Shown here piece by piece: positions 49,240 through 57,720 of a DNA stretch of 64,000 nucleotides. The position numbers and the translations under genes were made by a program. Source of the DNA: UMGS1668 sp035447605 (lineage in GTDB: Bacteria; Bacillota; Clostridia; Oscillospirales; Ruminococcaceae); contig DAOTHJ010000008.1 in the NCBI GenBank assembly GCA_035447605.1, positions 1 to 64,000 on the forward strand, given 5' to 3'. Every line of letters begins with the position of its first letter. Position 1 is the first letter of the stretch. Below the pieces are notes generated by a model that ran no database searches, had not been told where the DNA came from, and was given only the letters and a program-made list of their open reading frames with translations.

Positions 49240-50469
49240 TTATTTGATTTTGGCGCCGCAGTTTGCGCAGAATGCGGCATTGTCGGAGAGCTTGTGGCCG
49301 CAGTTCCAGCAGAAGCGGCCGGCCGGCGCGGGAGTTACCGGGGGAATTTTTGCCTGTGCGGGCGCCGCTTCTTCCGCGGGCTTTTCCGGAGAAGCTTCGG
49401 CGGCCGGGGAAGGCGATTCGGACGGGGCCGCGGCGCCGGATGCGGCGGTCGGTGCGGCAACGGGCCTTTCGGCCGCAAAGGCGGCTCCAAAGAGCTCGCC
49501 GAGCTTTTGCATCAGCTGATCCGTGGTGTAGGCCTGATGGTTGACCATAATGCCGCCGTCCTCCGCGGTTTCCAGCCGGACCAGATGGTTGGAGAGGAAC
49601 GTCGGGGCGATAAACAACCGCTCGGCCGCCGCAAAGCCGGTCCCTTCCGCCACTTGGATTTCAAAACCGAAGGAGCTAAACCAGGAGCGCAGAAATTCCA
49701 CGCCCATGAGCTGCCCGGCCTCTCCAAAGTATAAAATATCCTCTCCACTCGGTGAGAGCTTCGACGGGACGAGAAAATCCTGCTCCATCAGGACCGCGAG
49801 ATCCTTCGGATCGATCTTTGCGAGGCACTCCTCCGCGCCCGGCGTCACCGCGAGAAAGGCCGGAAGCAGCCACCGGATATCGAGGCTCCGGATGGAATCC
49901 GCCATGCTTTGGGTGAATTCCGCCGTTTTGATGTAAGTCCGCTCCATAAAGGCGTGATCCAGCATGTTCCGGTAGGAGACCCGACGGAAGGAATCGATGG
50001 CATGGAGGGCGAGCAGAAATTCCCCGAAGCGGATCTTCGGCGGAAGATAGTTTACGGCGGTCTCGTCGGCAGGGCTGGCCGATTCTTTTACCCAGCGATC
50101 GAGATAGGCGCGGTAGTCGTCGAATACCGAAATGGCGATTCTGCCGTCCTCCATGGCTTCCGCGGCGACGACATAGGTTCCCTCGCCTTTTTTCCGGTGA
50201 AGGCGCAGTTCCGAAAGACCCTTGACGCCCGCCGCTCGCACCGTCACATAGAGGTCCGGCTGGGCCAGAATACGGGCCGCGCGCAAAAATTCCGGGTCCG
50301 CAAGGAGGGATGCATAGGTCTTTTTTAAATTGGAGGAGACCGCACCGCCCTGCCGGATCGTATAAAACAGGGAGCCTCCGGTGATTTCAAGTCCAAGTTC
50401 CTTCTGAAGCAAGGCCGGAGCATCGGCTTGTTTGATGATAAAAACAGACGGTTCCTGATGAGTTCCCAT
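49240..50469 (-). CDS. Unidentified 409-residue protein with C-terminal zinc ribbon
   Basis: No family recognised for residues 1-~350: an alpha/beta protein with PDLYVTVRAAGVKGLSELRL, ISVFDDYRAYLDRWVK and FIAPTFLSNHLVRLE, not unlike the ESX-chaperone EspG fold in length and style, but this is only an impression. An Ala/Pro-rich linker (about 40 residues) leads to a C-terminal zinc ribbon CWNCGHKLSDNAAFCANCG. GGGAGCG precedes the ATG, which follows the previous stop directly. It is the last gene of a four-gene operon (54824 to 49240) with a secreted toxin-like protein. A role as chaperone or immunity factor for that protein is possible but unproven. Confidence 0.6.
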   Translation of the reverse strand: MGTHQEPSVFIIKQADAPALLQKELGLEITGGSLFYTIRQGGAVSSNLKKTYASLLADPEFLRAARILAQPDLYVTVRAAGVKGLSELRLHRKKGEGTYVVAAEAMEDGRIAISVFDDYRAYLDRWVKESASPADETAVNYLPPKIRFGEFLLALHAIDSFRRVSYRNMLDHAFMERTYIKTAEFTQSMADSIRSLDIRWLLPAFLAVTPGAEECLAKIDPKDLAVLMEQDFLVPSKLSPSGEDILYFGEAGQLMGVEFLRSWFSSFGFEIQVAEGTGFAAAERLFIAPTFLSNHLVRLETAEDGGIMVNHQAYTTDQLMQKLGELFGAAFAAERPVAAPTAASGAAAPSESPSPAAEASPEKPAEEAAPAQAKIPPVTPAPAGRFCWNCGHKLSDNAAFCANCGAKIK

Positions 50470-51369
50470 TTATTTCGCTCCCTTCCCGATGGATTCGGTT
50501 TGTTCTTCGAAATGTTCTTCCCCGGGTTCCGCGTTTTCCGCATCCGGGGAGGCTTCCTCCTCGTCGTCCTCCCATACCTCGCCGTTCTGGATATATTTTA
50601 CTCTCCGACTGCCGGGTAGGTCAAGATAGGGACAGCGGGAAATGCCGCCGTGCAGTGTCAGAGCGGCATCTTCCGGGGCGATCCAAAGGAGTTTTCCGGT
50701 CCGGATCCAGGAGGCGAGGTCAAAATCCATCTCCTCCGGTCTTGCGGGGACGTCGACATAGAGCCCCGGCGGGACGGAACCGGGCACGGGGCTTCCGGGT
50801 TCCCAATAGCGTTCGGTTCCCCAGTCGTTGACGCGGAGGACGCCGTCCGGCATGGGGTCTGCGTAATAAAAGATGGGGTAGCCGGTGTGCGTTCCGACCT
50901 TGAGGCAGGAGATCACCGCCTTGATTTCCTTGCGCCGGAGCAGCCTTGACAATACATAGGGGACGTCTGGCCCGGGGCAGCACAGAAGCGGGGATGGTTC
51001 CGGTTTTCCCGCGAGCTTCAGCGCGCCGTCCATGGCAAAGTAGGTTTCCGGAAGGCGGTTCCGGGGACGTTTGGGCGCGTCATTGTTCCAAAAGAAGCCG
51101 TTCAGGCCGAAGTCGTCGACGGCCATGGAGAGCACCTCCCCCGTAAAAGGGCAGCGGGAGAGCGGGCGCACCGGCAGTCCGTTCAAATATCGTCCGAGCA
51201 GGTCGGAAAATTCGGCCGCGGTCTTTTCAAGCTGCTCCCGAACATCTCCGGCGCCCGTCTCATCCTCCGAAGCGGAAAGCTCCGCCGCGAGCCGCATCCG
51301 GCGATCCGCAAGATCCAGCAGTGCCGCGGTGATGTTTTTCTGATCCGCGGCGGTCATGGTATTGCTCAT
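50470..51369 (-). CDS. Unidentified 299-residue protein in the toxin-like operon
   Basis: An acidic soluble protein. N-terminal ~75 residues are helical (ITAALLDLADRRMRLAAEL), the rest alpha/beta with CPFTGEVLSMAVDDFGLNGF, a DAPKRPRNRLPETYFAMDGA stretch and FYYADPMPDGVLRVNDWGT. CPFTGEVLS-x-x-DDFGL-x-GFFW and THTGYPIFYYA recall proteins found next to polymorphic toxins in Firmicutes, but no name can be given. The C-terminus is a run of Glu/Asp. AAAAGGAGGAATCGACC precedes the ATG. It lies between the secreted protein (51388-53955) and the zinc-ribbon protein and is co-transcribed with both; an immunity or adaptor function is a reasonable guess. Confidence 0.6.
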   Translation of the reverse strand: MSNTMTAADQKNITAALLDLADRRMRLAAELSASEDETGAGDVREQLEKTAAEFSDLLGRYLNGLPVRPLSRCPFTGEVLSMAVDDFGLNGFFWNNDAPKRPRNRLPETYFAMDGALKLAGKPEPSPLLCCPGPDVPYVLSRLLRRKEIKAVISCLKVGTHTGYPIFYYADPMPDGVLRVNDWGTERYWEPGSPVPGSVPPGLYVDVPARPEEMDFDLASWIRTGKLLWIAPEDAALTLHGGISRCPYLDLPGSRRVKYIQNGEVWEDDEEEASPDAENAEPGEEHFEEQTESIGKGAK

Positions 51370-51387
51370 GGTCGATTCCTCCTTTTC

Positions 51388-53955
51388 TTACTCGGCGGCC
51401 AGATATTCATGGCTTGGGAATTCGTGGGGGCTGAAGGATACGACGCCCTTGCCGTTTTCCATCATATCGTTGACCATCTTCGTTTTGGCATCTTCATTAT
51501 AAGCAAAATCGCCGGGTTTCCAGGAGAGCAGGTCGTCGTGCCGCACGTCGGATTCCGGAATATCGAGGATCATATCGAGAATATCCCGCTTTCTGTCCGG
51601 TGGAAGCGGGCTGCCGTCCATGTTGGTGATATCGGCGACATCGTTGTCGCCCGTCACCATTTTGAGCACCGACTTTTGAGTGGTTTTGCCGTTTTGCTCC
51701 ACGCCGACCGTGACCTTCTGATACACCTTTTTGTCGATGACCTGATATTTATCCGACATGGAATCCAAGTCTCTGCCGTATTTCTGGTATTCCTTCATCC
51801 GGTCGCCGAACCGCTCGAGCACCTGCACCTTCTGGGAAGAGGTGAGGGATTTCATGGCTTCCGCGGAAGGCTTTGTCGGACGGAAGAAGCCCACGGCGCC
51901 CTCCGCATCCTTCGGCCCGCCGATCAGGCTGTCTCGCCAGTCGACGGTCTTTGGCTTCAGGTCCATCTCCTTGGGCACGGCTTTTCCGGAGTTAATAAGT
52001 TTCGCCGCGTTTTTGGTGGTGGGGCGCACCTTGATTTTCACAAGCTCTTTTTCGCTGATCTTCTGAAGCTGCCTCTGCGCGGTTTTGGTCATGCCCGACA
52101 GCTCGGGAGCTTTTCCGCTGCTGATGTATTTGGGTACGTTGGGGATTGCCTTTTTGACGGCGGCATTTTCCGCGGCGTTCTCTATGCCGGAGGCCACCGT
52201 TTTGCTGGAAAGCGCCTTGCCGCCCGCCCCAGCCACATCGTCGGCGATGCCGACGAGCTTGCCGACGCCGTTTTTCAGCGCCGCGGCGCCCTTTAACGCC
52301 GTCATCACGGAGGTGGCCAGTTTGAAGGTGCCCGTAAGGCTGTACCCGATGCGGCTGATCAGCGGGCGATTCGGATCGAGCGATTTTTCAAAGTCATCGA
52401 CTCCGACGGCTCCCTTGATCACTTCCCAAGCCTTTTTGGGATCGGTGACGGTATCCACCACGGCTTTTCCGGTCACCATTACCGCTTTTACCAAAATCCA
52501 CGGCTTGTTCCAGACCTCGTTGGCGGCCCCGACCACCGCGTCTTTCACGGCGCCGAGCGTCTTTTTGGTGGATTCATAGGCGTCGTTGGCTTTTTCCAAA
52601 GCCCGCTCCGGGTCGTAGATCAGGGTGCCCGCCGCCGTACCCAATGTCTCTCCGGTCCAGACGACGGCATCCACCGCACCTTTTCCGATCGTTTTTGCGG
52701 TATCCACCGATTCGCCGACGCTCCTTCTGAACGTATCGCCGATGATCCTGCCCCAGCCTGAGGTCTTTTGAGCATGCTTCTGCTCCCATTCGAGAGACTC
52801 CTGATTGCGGCGGAGCTGCTCCATCCGGCGCTGGTCGATCTCCTTTTGAATGGCGTCGAAGCCCTCTTTTTCGTTCCGGGAGATCTGGTCGAGGGCCTGC
52901 TGAATGGCGGTTTTGCCCGTCTTTTCCAATCCTTCATTATGCTTGATGAATTCTTCATGCTGCTTTTGCTGTTCCGGGAAGCTCTTCTGGTGGGCCTCCA
53001 GATCGAAAGGATTGCCCGTTTCGGCGTTGACCCAGCCGCCGGTGACGGGATCCCTCACAATGAGGATTTGGGCTCCGTTCGGGGAGACGGTGACCACCAT
53101 GGATTCCGGCTCGGCGGTGGATGTCGTTCCGGCCAGGCCGCCGATGGCTCCGCCAGCAGCACCTCCCGCCGCACCGCCCAGAGCGGCCGCGATGGCCGCG
53201 ATCAGCGAGATCAGCGCGGTGGCAAGCGGCCCGGCGTGTTCGGATGCCTCATCTTCTTCGCAGTTTTCGCATTCCGGCCAGCCGTATTCCCACTCGGAAT
53301 CGGACGGCTCGCTGTCATCCACAGGGGGATAATATTCCGGATCCTCCGGGGCAGGAATGATTTCCGAAGGTTCTTCCGGTGCCGGTACGATGGGAGCAGT
53401 CTCTTCCTCGGATTCCACTTCCAGATTGACCATGACGGCGACCGATTCCTCCACAACGACGCTCGTGGCCCAGCGGCAATTAAAGGTGCCCGTGATGGCC
53501 ACCGTTTTTGCGCCGGACGGGACGGTCGCCTCCAACTGATAAGAAAGCGGGGAGCTTTTTACGGCGTCCGAGGTGTAGCTTTGTTCCTCGCCGATGATGT
53601 CGTAATTGCCGTCCCGGAACGTGAGTTTCACGGTTAAAATGTTAAACACAAGAGCGTCGTCCACGCCCGGAGCCTGCGTTCCCGTAACGGAAAGCGAAAT
53701 GGCCTCTCCCTCCTTGCAGGTTCCGCTCAGAGAATAAATGGCGTAATGGCGTCCGTACGACCACCCGGCGCCCGTCAGGGTTCCGCCGGAGACGCTGAAG
53801 TCCATTCTGGTCTGGGAGGTGGATTCAAAACTGCCGCTGGTGACCACCTCCGCCGGGCTCGCATCCTTGTCGAGGAGTTCCGCCGACGCGGAGACCGAAA
53901 AACAGATCCATACCGCAAGAATGGCGGCGATCACGGAAAGAGCTCTCTTTTTCAT
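51388..53955 (-). CDS. Secreted/membrane polymorphic-toxin-like protein with edema-factor/ExoY-like C-terminal region
   Basis: 855 residues from ATG at 53955 (GGAGG upstream; overlaps the previous stop by 4 bases). Signal peptide KKRALSVIAAILAVWICFSV. A beta-sandwich to ~170, a Pro/Glu linker, and a Gly/Ala hydrophobic segment ~255-285 (ALISLIAAIAAALGGAAGGA) follow. Then come a charged coiled coil (~330-400), helical repeats and a C-terminal domain. There, VRPTTKNAAKLINSGKAVPK then EMDLKPKTVDW (~640-675) aligns with the edema factor stretch containing K346 and K353 (ATKGLNVHGKSSDW). VTGDNDVADI (~770) matches its metal-binding DxD segment (TADYDLFAL, D491/D493). The EF His351 position is Lys, and the equivalent of His577 is unclear (SPHEFPSH near the end). 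A nucleotidyl cyclase is therefore possible, not proven. Operon partners may serve transport or immunity. Confidence 0.7.
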   Translation of the reverse strand: MKKRALSVIAAILAVWICFSVSASAELLDKDASPAEVVTSGSFESTSQTRMDFSVSGGTLTGAGWSYGRHYAIYSLSGTCKEGEAISLSVTGTQAPGVDDALVFNILTVKLTFRDGNYDIIGEEQSYTSDAVKSSPLSYQLEATVPSGAKTVAITGTFNCRWATSVVVEESVAVMVNLEVESEEETAPIVPAPEEPSEIIPAPEDPEYYPPVDDSEPSDSEWEYGWPECENCEEDEASEHAGPLATALISLIAAIAAALGGAAGGAAGGAIGGLAGTTSTAEPESMVVTVSPNGAQILIVRDPVTGGWVNAETGNPFDLEAHQKSFPEQQKQHEEFIKHNEGLEKTGKTAIQQALDQISRNEKEGFDAIQKEIDQRRMEQLRRNQESLEWEQKHAQKTSGWGRIIGDTFRRSVGESVDTAKTIGKGAVDAVVWTGETLGTAAGTLIYDPERALEKANDAYESTKKTLGAVKDAVVGAANEVWNKPWILVKAVMVTGKAVVDTVTDPKKAWEVIKGAVGVDDFEKSLDPNRPLISRIGYSLTGTFKLATSVMTALKGAAALKNGVGKLVGIADDVAGAGGKALSSKTVASGIENAAENAAVKKAIPNVPKYISSGKAPELSGMTKTAQRQLQKISEKELVKIKVRPTTKNAAKLINSGKAVPKEMDLKPKTVDWRDSLIGGPKDAEGAVGFFRPTKPSAEAMKSLTSSQKVQVLERFGDRMKEYQKYGRDLDSMSDKYQVIDKKVYQKVTVGVEQNGKTTQKSVLKMVTGDNDVADITNMDGSPLPPDRKRDILDMILDIPESDVRHDDLLSWKPGDFAYNEDAKTKMVNDMMENGKGVVSFSPHEFPSHEYLAAE

Positions 53956-54824
53956 ACGGCTGCCGCCTCCTTTCCGGATTTGGCAACAATTCCGACGACG
54001 ATTCCGGCAATCAGCAGAAAGGCGCCGATCAGGTAGGGGAGATAGGGCACCGGAATGGCGGAGAGCGCAACCCCCGCGGCGCTTCCGGCCGCATAGCCGG
54101 TCATCGCGCGGCTCACGGTCAGCGGCGCGGGAATTCTGCCCTTGGAGATCCGGCTTGCCACCGACAGCAGGAGCCCCCAGAAAAATCCGCCCTTGCTCAG
54201 AAGCGACCGGGCGGCCAAAACAAATCCGACGATGCCGGCCATGCTGTTGACCATGCTCGCGTCGCCGGTGAGAAAATTGAATACGATCAGCGCAAGCCCG
54301 ATCCCGCAAACCAAGGGAGCCGCCGCGCGGAGGCTCTGTACGGCAAGCCCGGAAAAGAAATTTTTATATTGTTTCCCCATATTTTTGAAGGGGTTTTTGC
54401 CAGAAAAGAGCGGCAGGATCAGCGCGCTCACAAAATAGGCGAAGACGGCTTTGCCGATCACGCCGCCGACCGCGCCCCATACGCCGCCGTACATTCCTCC
54501 CTGCGCAAAGGTCAAAAAAGAAAGAACGCGCAGGAACCAAAAATCCACGCCCAGCGCCGGCAGAATGGACAGAATCAGCCAGAACAGGCTGAGCACGAGC
54601 ACGGGGATCCACTGCTTCGGATTTTTCAAAAACTGCTTCAGAGAGGCCGCCTCCGCCCGGATGCTCGCCTTGAGAAAGGCAAGGGGACCGCCGGAGGGAT
54701 CCGGGCCCTGCGCATGGGCATCCGCAGGTTCTCTTTCGTCTGGCATGACCCGCGCGCCGCAGAACGTGCAAAATTCCGCGTCGGGCGCGATCTGGTGTCC
54801 GCAGGATTTGCAGGATTTCCTCAT
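53952..54824 (-). CDS. Zinc-ribbon multi-pass membrane protein, first gene of the toxin-like operon
   Basis: 290 residues. N-terminal zinc ribbon CKSCGHQIAPDAEFCTFCG, then about six transmembrane helices (WIPVLVLSLFWLILSILPAL, VWGAVGGVIGKAVFAYFVSA, ALIVFNFL, AGIVGFVLAARSLL, and a C-terminal LIGAFLLIAGIVVGIVA). The middle has amphipathic Gly-rich turns. Function is unknown; the zinc-ribbon-plus-TM design is shared with 42173-42898 and 48659-49090. AAAGGAGGGTCTATTC precedes the ATG, and a hairpin with T6 stands just before that. Its stop overlaps the start of the secreted protein gene (ATGA), so both are translated together; it may assist that protein's export or insertion. Confidence 0.75.
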   Translation of the reverse strand: MRKSCKSCGHQIAPDAEFCTFCGARVMPDEREPADAHAQGPDPSGGPLAFLKASIRAEAASLKQFLKNPKQWIPVLVLSLFWLILSILPALGVDFWFLRVLSFLTFAQGGMYGGVWGAVGGVIGKAVFAYFVSALILPLFSGKNPFKNMGKQYKNFFSGLAVQSLRAAAPLVCGIGLALIVFNFLTGDASMVNSMAGIVGFVLAARSLLSKGGFFWGLLLSVASRISKGRIPAPLTVSRAMTGYAAGSAAGVALSAIPVPYLPYLIGAFLLIAGIVVGIVAKSGKEAAAV

Positions 54825-54850
54825 GAATAGACCCTCCTTTTAGGGATGAT

Positions 54851-54899
54851 AAAAAACCGTTTCCGTTCTCTCCGCGGCACGATGCGGCGGATGAAACGG
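54851..54899 (-). promoter_or_regulatory. Attenuator-like hairpin before the toxin-like operon
   Basis: On the minus strand CCGTTTC (54893-54899) pairs with GAAACGG (54857-54863), with inner CCGC/GCGG, followed by T6 (54851-54856). The ribosome site follows within 15 bases, so it can stop transcription entering the operon. Confidence 0.65.
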
Positions 54900-55302
54900 A
54901 AAAAATCTGCTGTCGGGGTTGGCAATTCCCGGAGATTTCGCGCTTGCGGAAGTACAGGGATTCGGAGCGACCGGAAGAAGGCACCGGACTTCTCGTTTAG
55001 GAATGCAGCCACGCCGCAAATCCGGAACGGAAGCGTCGTACGGCTCTCCCGAAGGTCTCGGCCGTCGGGCGCCGAATTTTCGTTTGCGGGTGCGGCCGCG
55101 ACTCGATTTTATGAAGAAACCGTCGCGCTCTTCTCCACGAAGCCCCTGCCGTCGGGCCCGTGAAGAAAAGAACCGGCTCGCCGCCGAAAACCGGGGCTCG
55201 CCCGCATCCCTTTCGATATGCAATGCCGGACTCCTTAAAATATAAAATATCATGGAAAGAAAGAAAAAAGCGTCATTCAAACGGATGGTTTTTCAAAAAA
55301 AT
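54900..55302. other. Intergenic region
   Basis: About 400 bases between the operon hairpin and the LuxR gene terminator. Short frames here have unlikely Arg/Ser-rich composition and I see no gene. The operon promoter should lie inside, but no clear -35/-10 pair stands out. Confidence 0.5.
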
Positions 55303-55326
55303 CCCCCTACCTTTTCGGGTAGGGGG
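55294..55326 (-). terminator. Terminator of the membrane LuxR gene
   Basis: CCCCCTACC (55303-55311) pairs with GGTAGGGGG (55318-55326), followed on the minus strand by T7 (55294-55301 region). Confidence 0.88.
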
Positions 55327-55347
55327 TACGAAAACAAAGAATTTCGA

Positions 55348-56802
55348 TCAATGAGAGAGCGAAGGCGGCGCCGGCTGTTTCTTCTCAAGAATCAGAGCGA
55401 TCAGCTCCGAGCGGCTCCGGATATGGAGTTTGGAATAGATGTTTTTTATGTAGTATTTCACGGTGTTCTCGCTGATATGGAGTTCGTCGGCGATCATCCG
55501 GTATGTTTTGCCCTGAAGTAACAGGGAGGCAACCTGATTTTCCCGTTCCGAAAGGTTCTCGAATTTTGCGGTGCGGTCGATCTCGCCGTACGGTTCCGGC
55601 ATCCTCTTTTCGGAAGGCGCGGTCAGATACACATGATCTTTCAGGAGAGAAGAAAGATTCGCATACAGTGGCGGCAAGAGCGCGAGCGTCACGCAGACCA
55701 CGCCGAGGGCAAGCAGCGTGGAGTCATGGCCGGAGAGGTCGGGAGAGAAGATCAGCCTGCCGGTCAGCCCGCCGAGCAGGACGCCCAGCACGTTGGCGGA
55801 GAGGCCGAGCCCTAGGATCATGGCGGGGTTCTTCCGGAATTCCAGCATATCGCCGAGGATGCTCCACCAAAAGAGGTCATAGATGCCGCAGGCGCCGAGC
55901 ATCAGCGTATCAATCACAAGATAAGCGGCGGCCGAGCGATCGAGACTGACAAAGCCGAGAAAGGAGAATCCGATCATCGCAATCGCCGTATAGAGGATAT
56001 AGGTTCGGTTGACCTTGGAGGACAGGTTTCTCATGATGAAAAGGGCGGCGACATAGGGAACCGCCCAATACCAGCCGGTCAGCCACTCGAGGTGCGCGAA
56101 GGCGGGGTTGACCACCTGATACATCAGCCCCGAATTGACGGTGATCACGACGATAAAAAGGCACAGAAAAGCGAGAGGTTTGACCAGACCGACGACGGGC
56201 TCCTCTTGGGAGGCCGGGGCGGGGGCGGCATCGGCGCAGCGGCCGGGGAGCCGGAGCGCGAGCAAAAAAGCCGCCGCAAGCGCCAGCATGGACAGGCCGA
56301 GCCCGATCCGAGGGGAAAGATAGACGGCGGCCATGTTGAGCACGGTCATCAGCAGGTTGGAGCCGATCAGCCCATCCGCCATCATCCGGATCCGGTCGTC
56401 TTTCGGCGAGCAGCCCTTAAAATAAAAAGCCCAGGCCGCGACGCAGCTTCCGGCCAGAAGGGAGGAAGAAAACAGCGCCGCCGCCCATAAAACGGAGGGA
56501 GGAAAGAAGAAGACTCCGGAGGCCGCGCCGCAGAAGGCGATGGAAAAAAGGATCAGCCTTTTTGCCGATCGCATGGTTTTTACAAAAAAACCGCACAGCA
56601 GCAGCCCCAAAAAGACGGCGGCAATCGCGCCAAAGACAAAAGAACCGACATCTATATTATAAAGATCCGCAAGGGCGTACAGGATCCGGCCTTCAAAGGG
56701 AAAAGCCAGCATCCAGGAGAAAAAAAGAGAGAAGACGGCGACGGAAAACAGCCGCGCGTTCGTTTCGGTCAGGAATATTCCGCCCTGTTTTTCGTGTGCC
56801 AT
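55348..56802 (-). CDS. Membrane-bound LuxR-type regulator with MFS-like sensor domain
   Basis: 484 residues. Residues ~15-395 form about 12 hydrophobic helices in two groups of six, in MFS style (FSVAVFSLFFSWMLAFPFEG, SLLAGSCVAAWAFYFKG, PLAFLCLFIVVITVNSGLMY, ILGLGLSANVLGVLLGGLTG). The C-terminal ~65 residues are a LuxR helix-turn-helix: LSERENQVASLLLQGKTYRM, IADELHISENTVKYYIKNIY, SKLHIRSRSEL. Such fusions are common in Eggerthellaceae and some Clostridia and act as membrane-anchored one-component sensors; the ligand is usually unknown. It lies opposite to no partner gene, with a terminator at its end. Targets could be the cupin or aminotransferase genes upstream, but no shared site was found. 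Confidence 0.85.
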   Translation of the reverse strand: MAHEKQGGIFLTETNARLFSVAVFSLFFSWMLAFPFEGRILYALADLYNIDVGSFVFGAIAAVFLGLLLCGFFVKTMRSAKRLILFSIAFCGAASGVFFFPPSVLWAAALFSSSLLAGSCVAAWAFYFKGCSPKDDRIRMMADGLIGSNLLMTVLNMAAVYLSPRIGLGLSMLALAAAFLLALRLPGRCADAAPAPASQEEPVVGLVKPLAFLCLFIVVITVNSGLMYQVVNPAFAHLEWLTGWYWAVPYVAALFIMRNLSSKVNRTYILYTAIAMIGFSFLGFVSLDRSAAAYLVIDTLMLGACGIYDLFWWSILGDMLEFRKNPAMILGLGLSANVLGVLLGGLTGRLIFSPDLSGHDSTLLALGVVCVTLALLPPLYANLSSLLKDHVYLTAPSEKRMPEPYGEIDRTAKFENLSERENQVASLLLQGKTYRMIADELHISENTVKYYIKNIYSKLHIRSRSELIALILEKKQPAPPSLSH

Positions 56803-57006
56803 GTCTCCGCCTCCCTCCTTTTATTTTTGTTCATTATACTACAATCGCCGGCCCGGCTCAACAAAACGCATGGATGCAGGGCGAAAATACAGGAAAAAAG
56901 TTGGAAATTTCCTCTCGGGTTCTTCATAATCCGTCTTTGCCGCCTGTCTTTCGCGTGCTTTTTCGGAATGGGGCCGGGGGAAAAGCATGGGAGATCCCCA
57001 TAAAAC

Positions 57007-57056
57007 AAAAAAGAAGCGCCGCCAGCGAAAAAGCCGCTGTACGGCGCTTCTTTTTT
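57007..57056. terminator. Bidirectional terminator after the cupin gene
   Basis: AAAAAAGAAGCGCCG (57007-57021) pairs with its complement at 57042-57056, and inner CAGCG/CGCTG extends the stem. Confidence 0.88.
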
Positions 57057-57064
57057 GCCAAAAT

Positions 57065-57532
57065 TCAGTACCCGGCTGCCTCTGCGTCCGCCTTTGTGTG
57101 CTGGACGGTTCCAACCGGATGGTTGGGCGGAGCATAGATGGCGGAAAGTTTCAAGGGGCGGGACCCCAAGTTGATGATATTATGCCACGTGCCTGCCGGA
57201 ACAAAGACCGCGTCACCCCGGTTAAGGCGTTTCGGAGCGCTGAGATGATCCTTGTCGCTTCCCACCTGCACGGCAGCCTGACCTTCCTCCACCCGGATCA
57301 TCTGATCGACGGAGGTATGCACCTCCGTGCCGATATCCTCGTGGACCGGAATGCTCATCAATACCATCTGAAGACGGTTTCCCGTCCATAAGACGGCGCG
57401 AAAATTCTGATTCTGCCACGCCGCCTGTGGAATATTCACCATAAGAGGTTCCGGATTGTACTCGTTCCGGGCAGGACGCTGCTCCGAACGGTGCAGCCTG
57501 CTCCGGCTATTCATGAATGAATCCTGAGACAT
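57065..57532 (-). CDS. Cupin-domain protein
   Basis: 155 residues. A short basic N-terminus leads to a single cupin barrel: MVLMSIPVHEDIGTEVHTSV, DQMIRVEEGQAAVQVG (motif 1 region, with His and Glu metal ligands), and RGDAVFVPAGTWHNIINLG (motif 2, PxGxxHxxxN). The C-terminal part APPNHPVGTVQHTK is typical of a cupin subgroup often annotated as mannose-6-phosphate isomerase-like, but without enzyme evidence. It may bind a metal and a small molecule. AAGGGGGG precedes the ATG. It stands alone between terminators. Confidence 0.85.
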   Translation of the reverse strand: MSQDSFMNSRSRLHRSEQRPARNEYNPEPLMVNIPQAAWQNQNFRAVLWTGNRLQMVLMSIPVHEDIGTEVHTSVDQMIRVEEGQAAVQVGSDKDHLSAPKRLNRGDAVFVPAGTWHNIINLGSRPLKLSAIYAPPNHPVGTVQHTKADAEAAGY

Positions 57533-57664
57533 AGCAACCCCCCTTATCCATTCTACCTTATCTTATGCCGGAAAAGGATTCGCCGTGAAAACGAAGAAGC
57601 CGCTCCGGATTGCCGCTTTCTTTCTTATATATTCGCGGCTTTCCGGAAGTATTTTCTTTTCCGA

Positions 57665-57706
57665 TAAAAAATCCGTGCGGGAGATTTCTCCTGCACGGAT
57701 TTTTAT
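57665..57706 (-). terminator. Terminator of the PatB/MalY-type gene
   Basis: AAAAATCCGTGC (57667-57678 region) pairs with GCACGGATTTTT (57693-57704) with more G-C pairs inside; A/T flanks let it work on the minus strand. Confidence 0.82.
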
Positions 57707-57720
57707 TCGATCAAATGGTC

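Noticed and set aside
53956..54309. N-terminal extension of the toxin-like protein by 118 codons
   Set aside because: It overlaps the zinc-ribbon membrane gene in another frame and has unlikely Arg/His-rich composition; the signal peptide start at 53955 is far better.
54900..55245. Short frames of ~100 codons between the toxin-like operon and the LuxR gene
   Set aside because: Arg/Ser/Pro-rich composition, no ribosome sites and no recognisable family.
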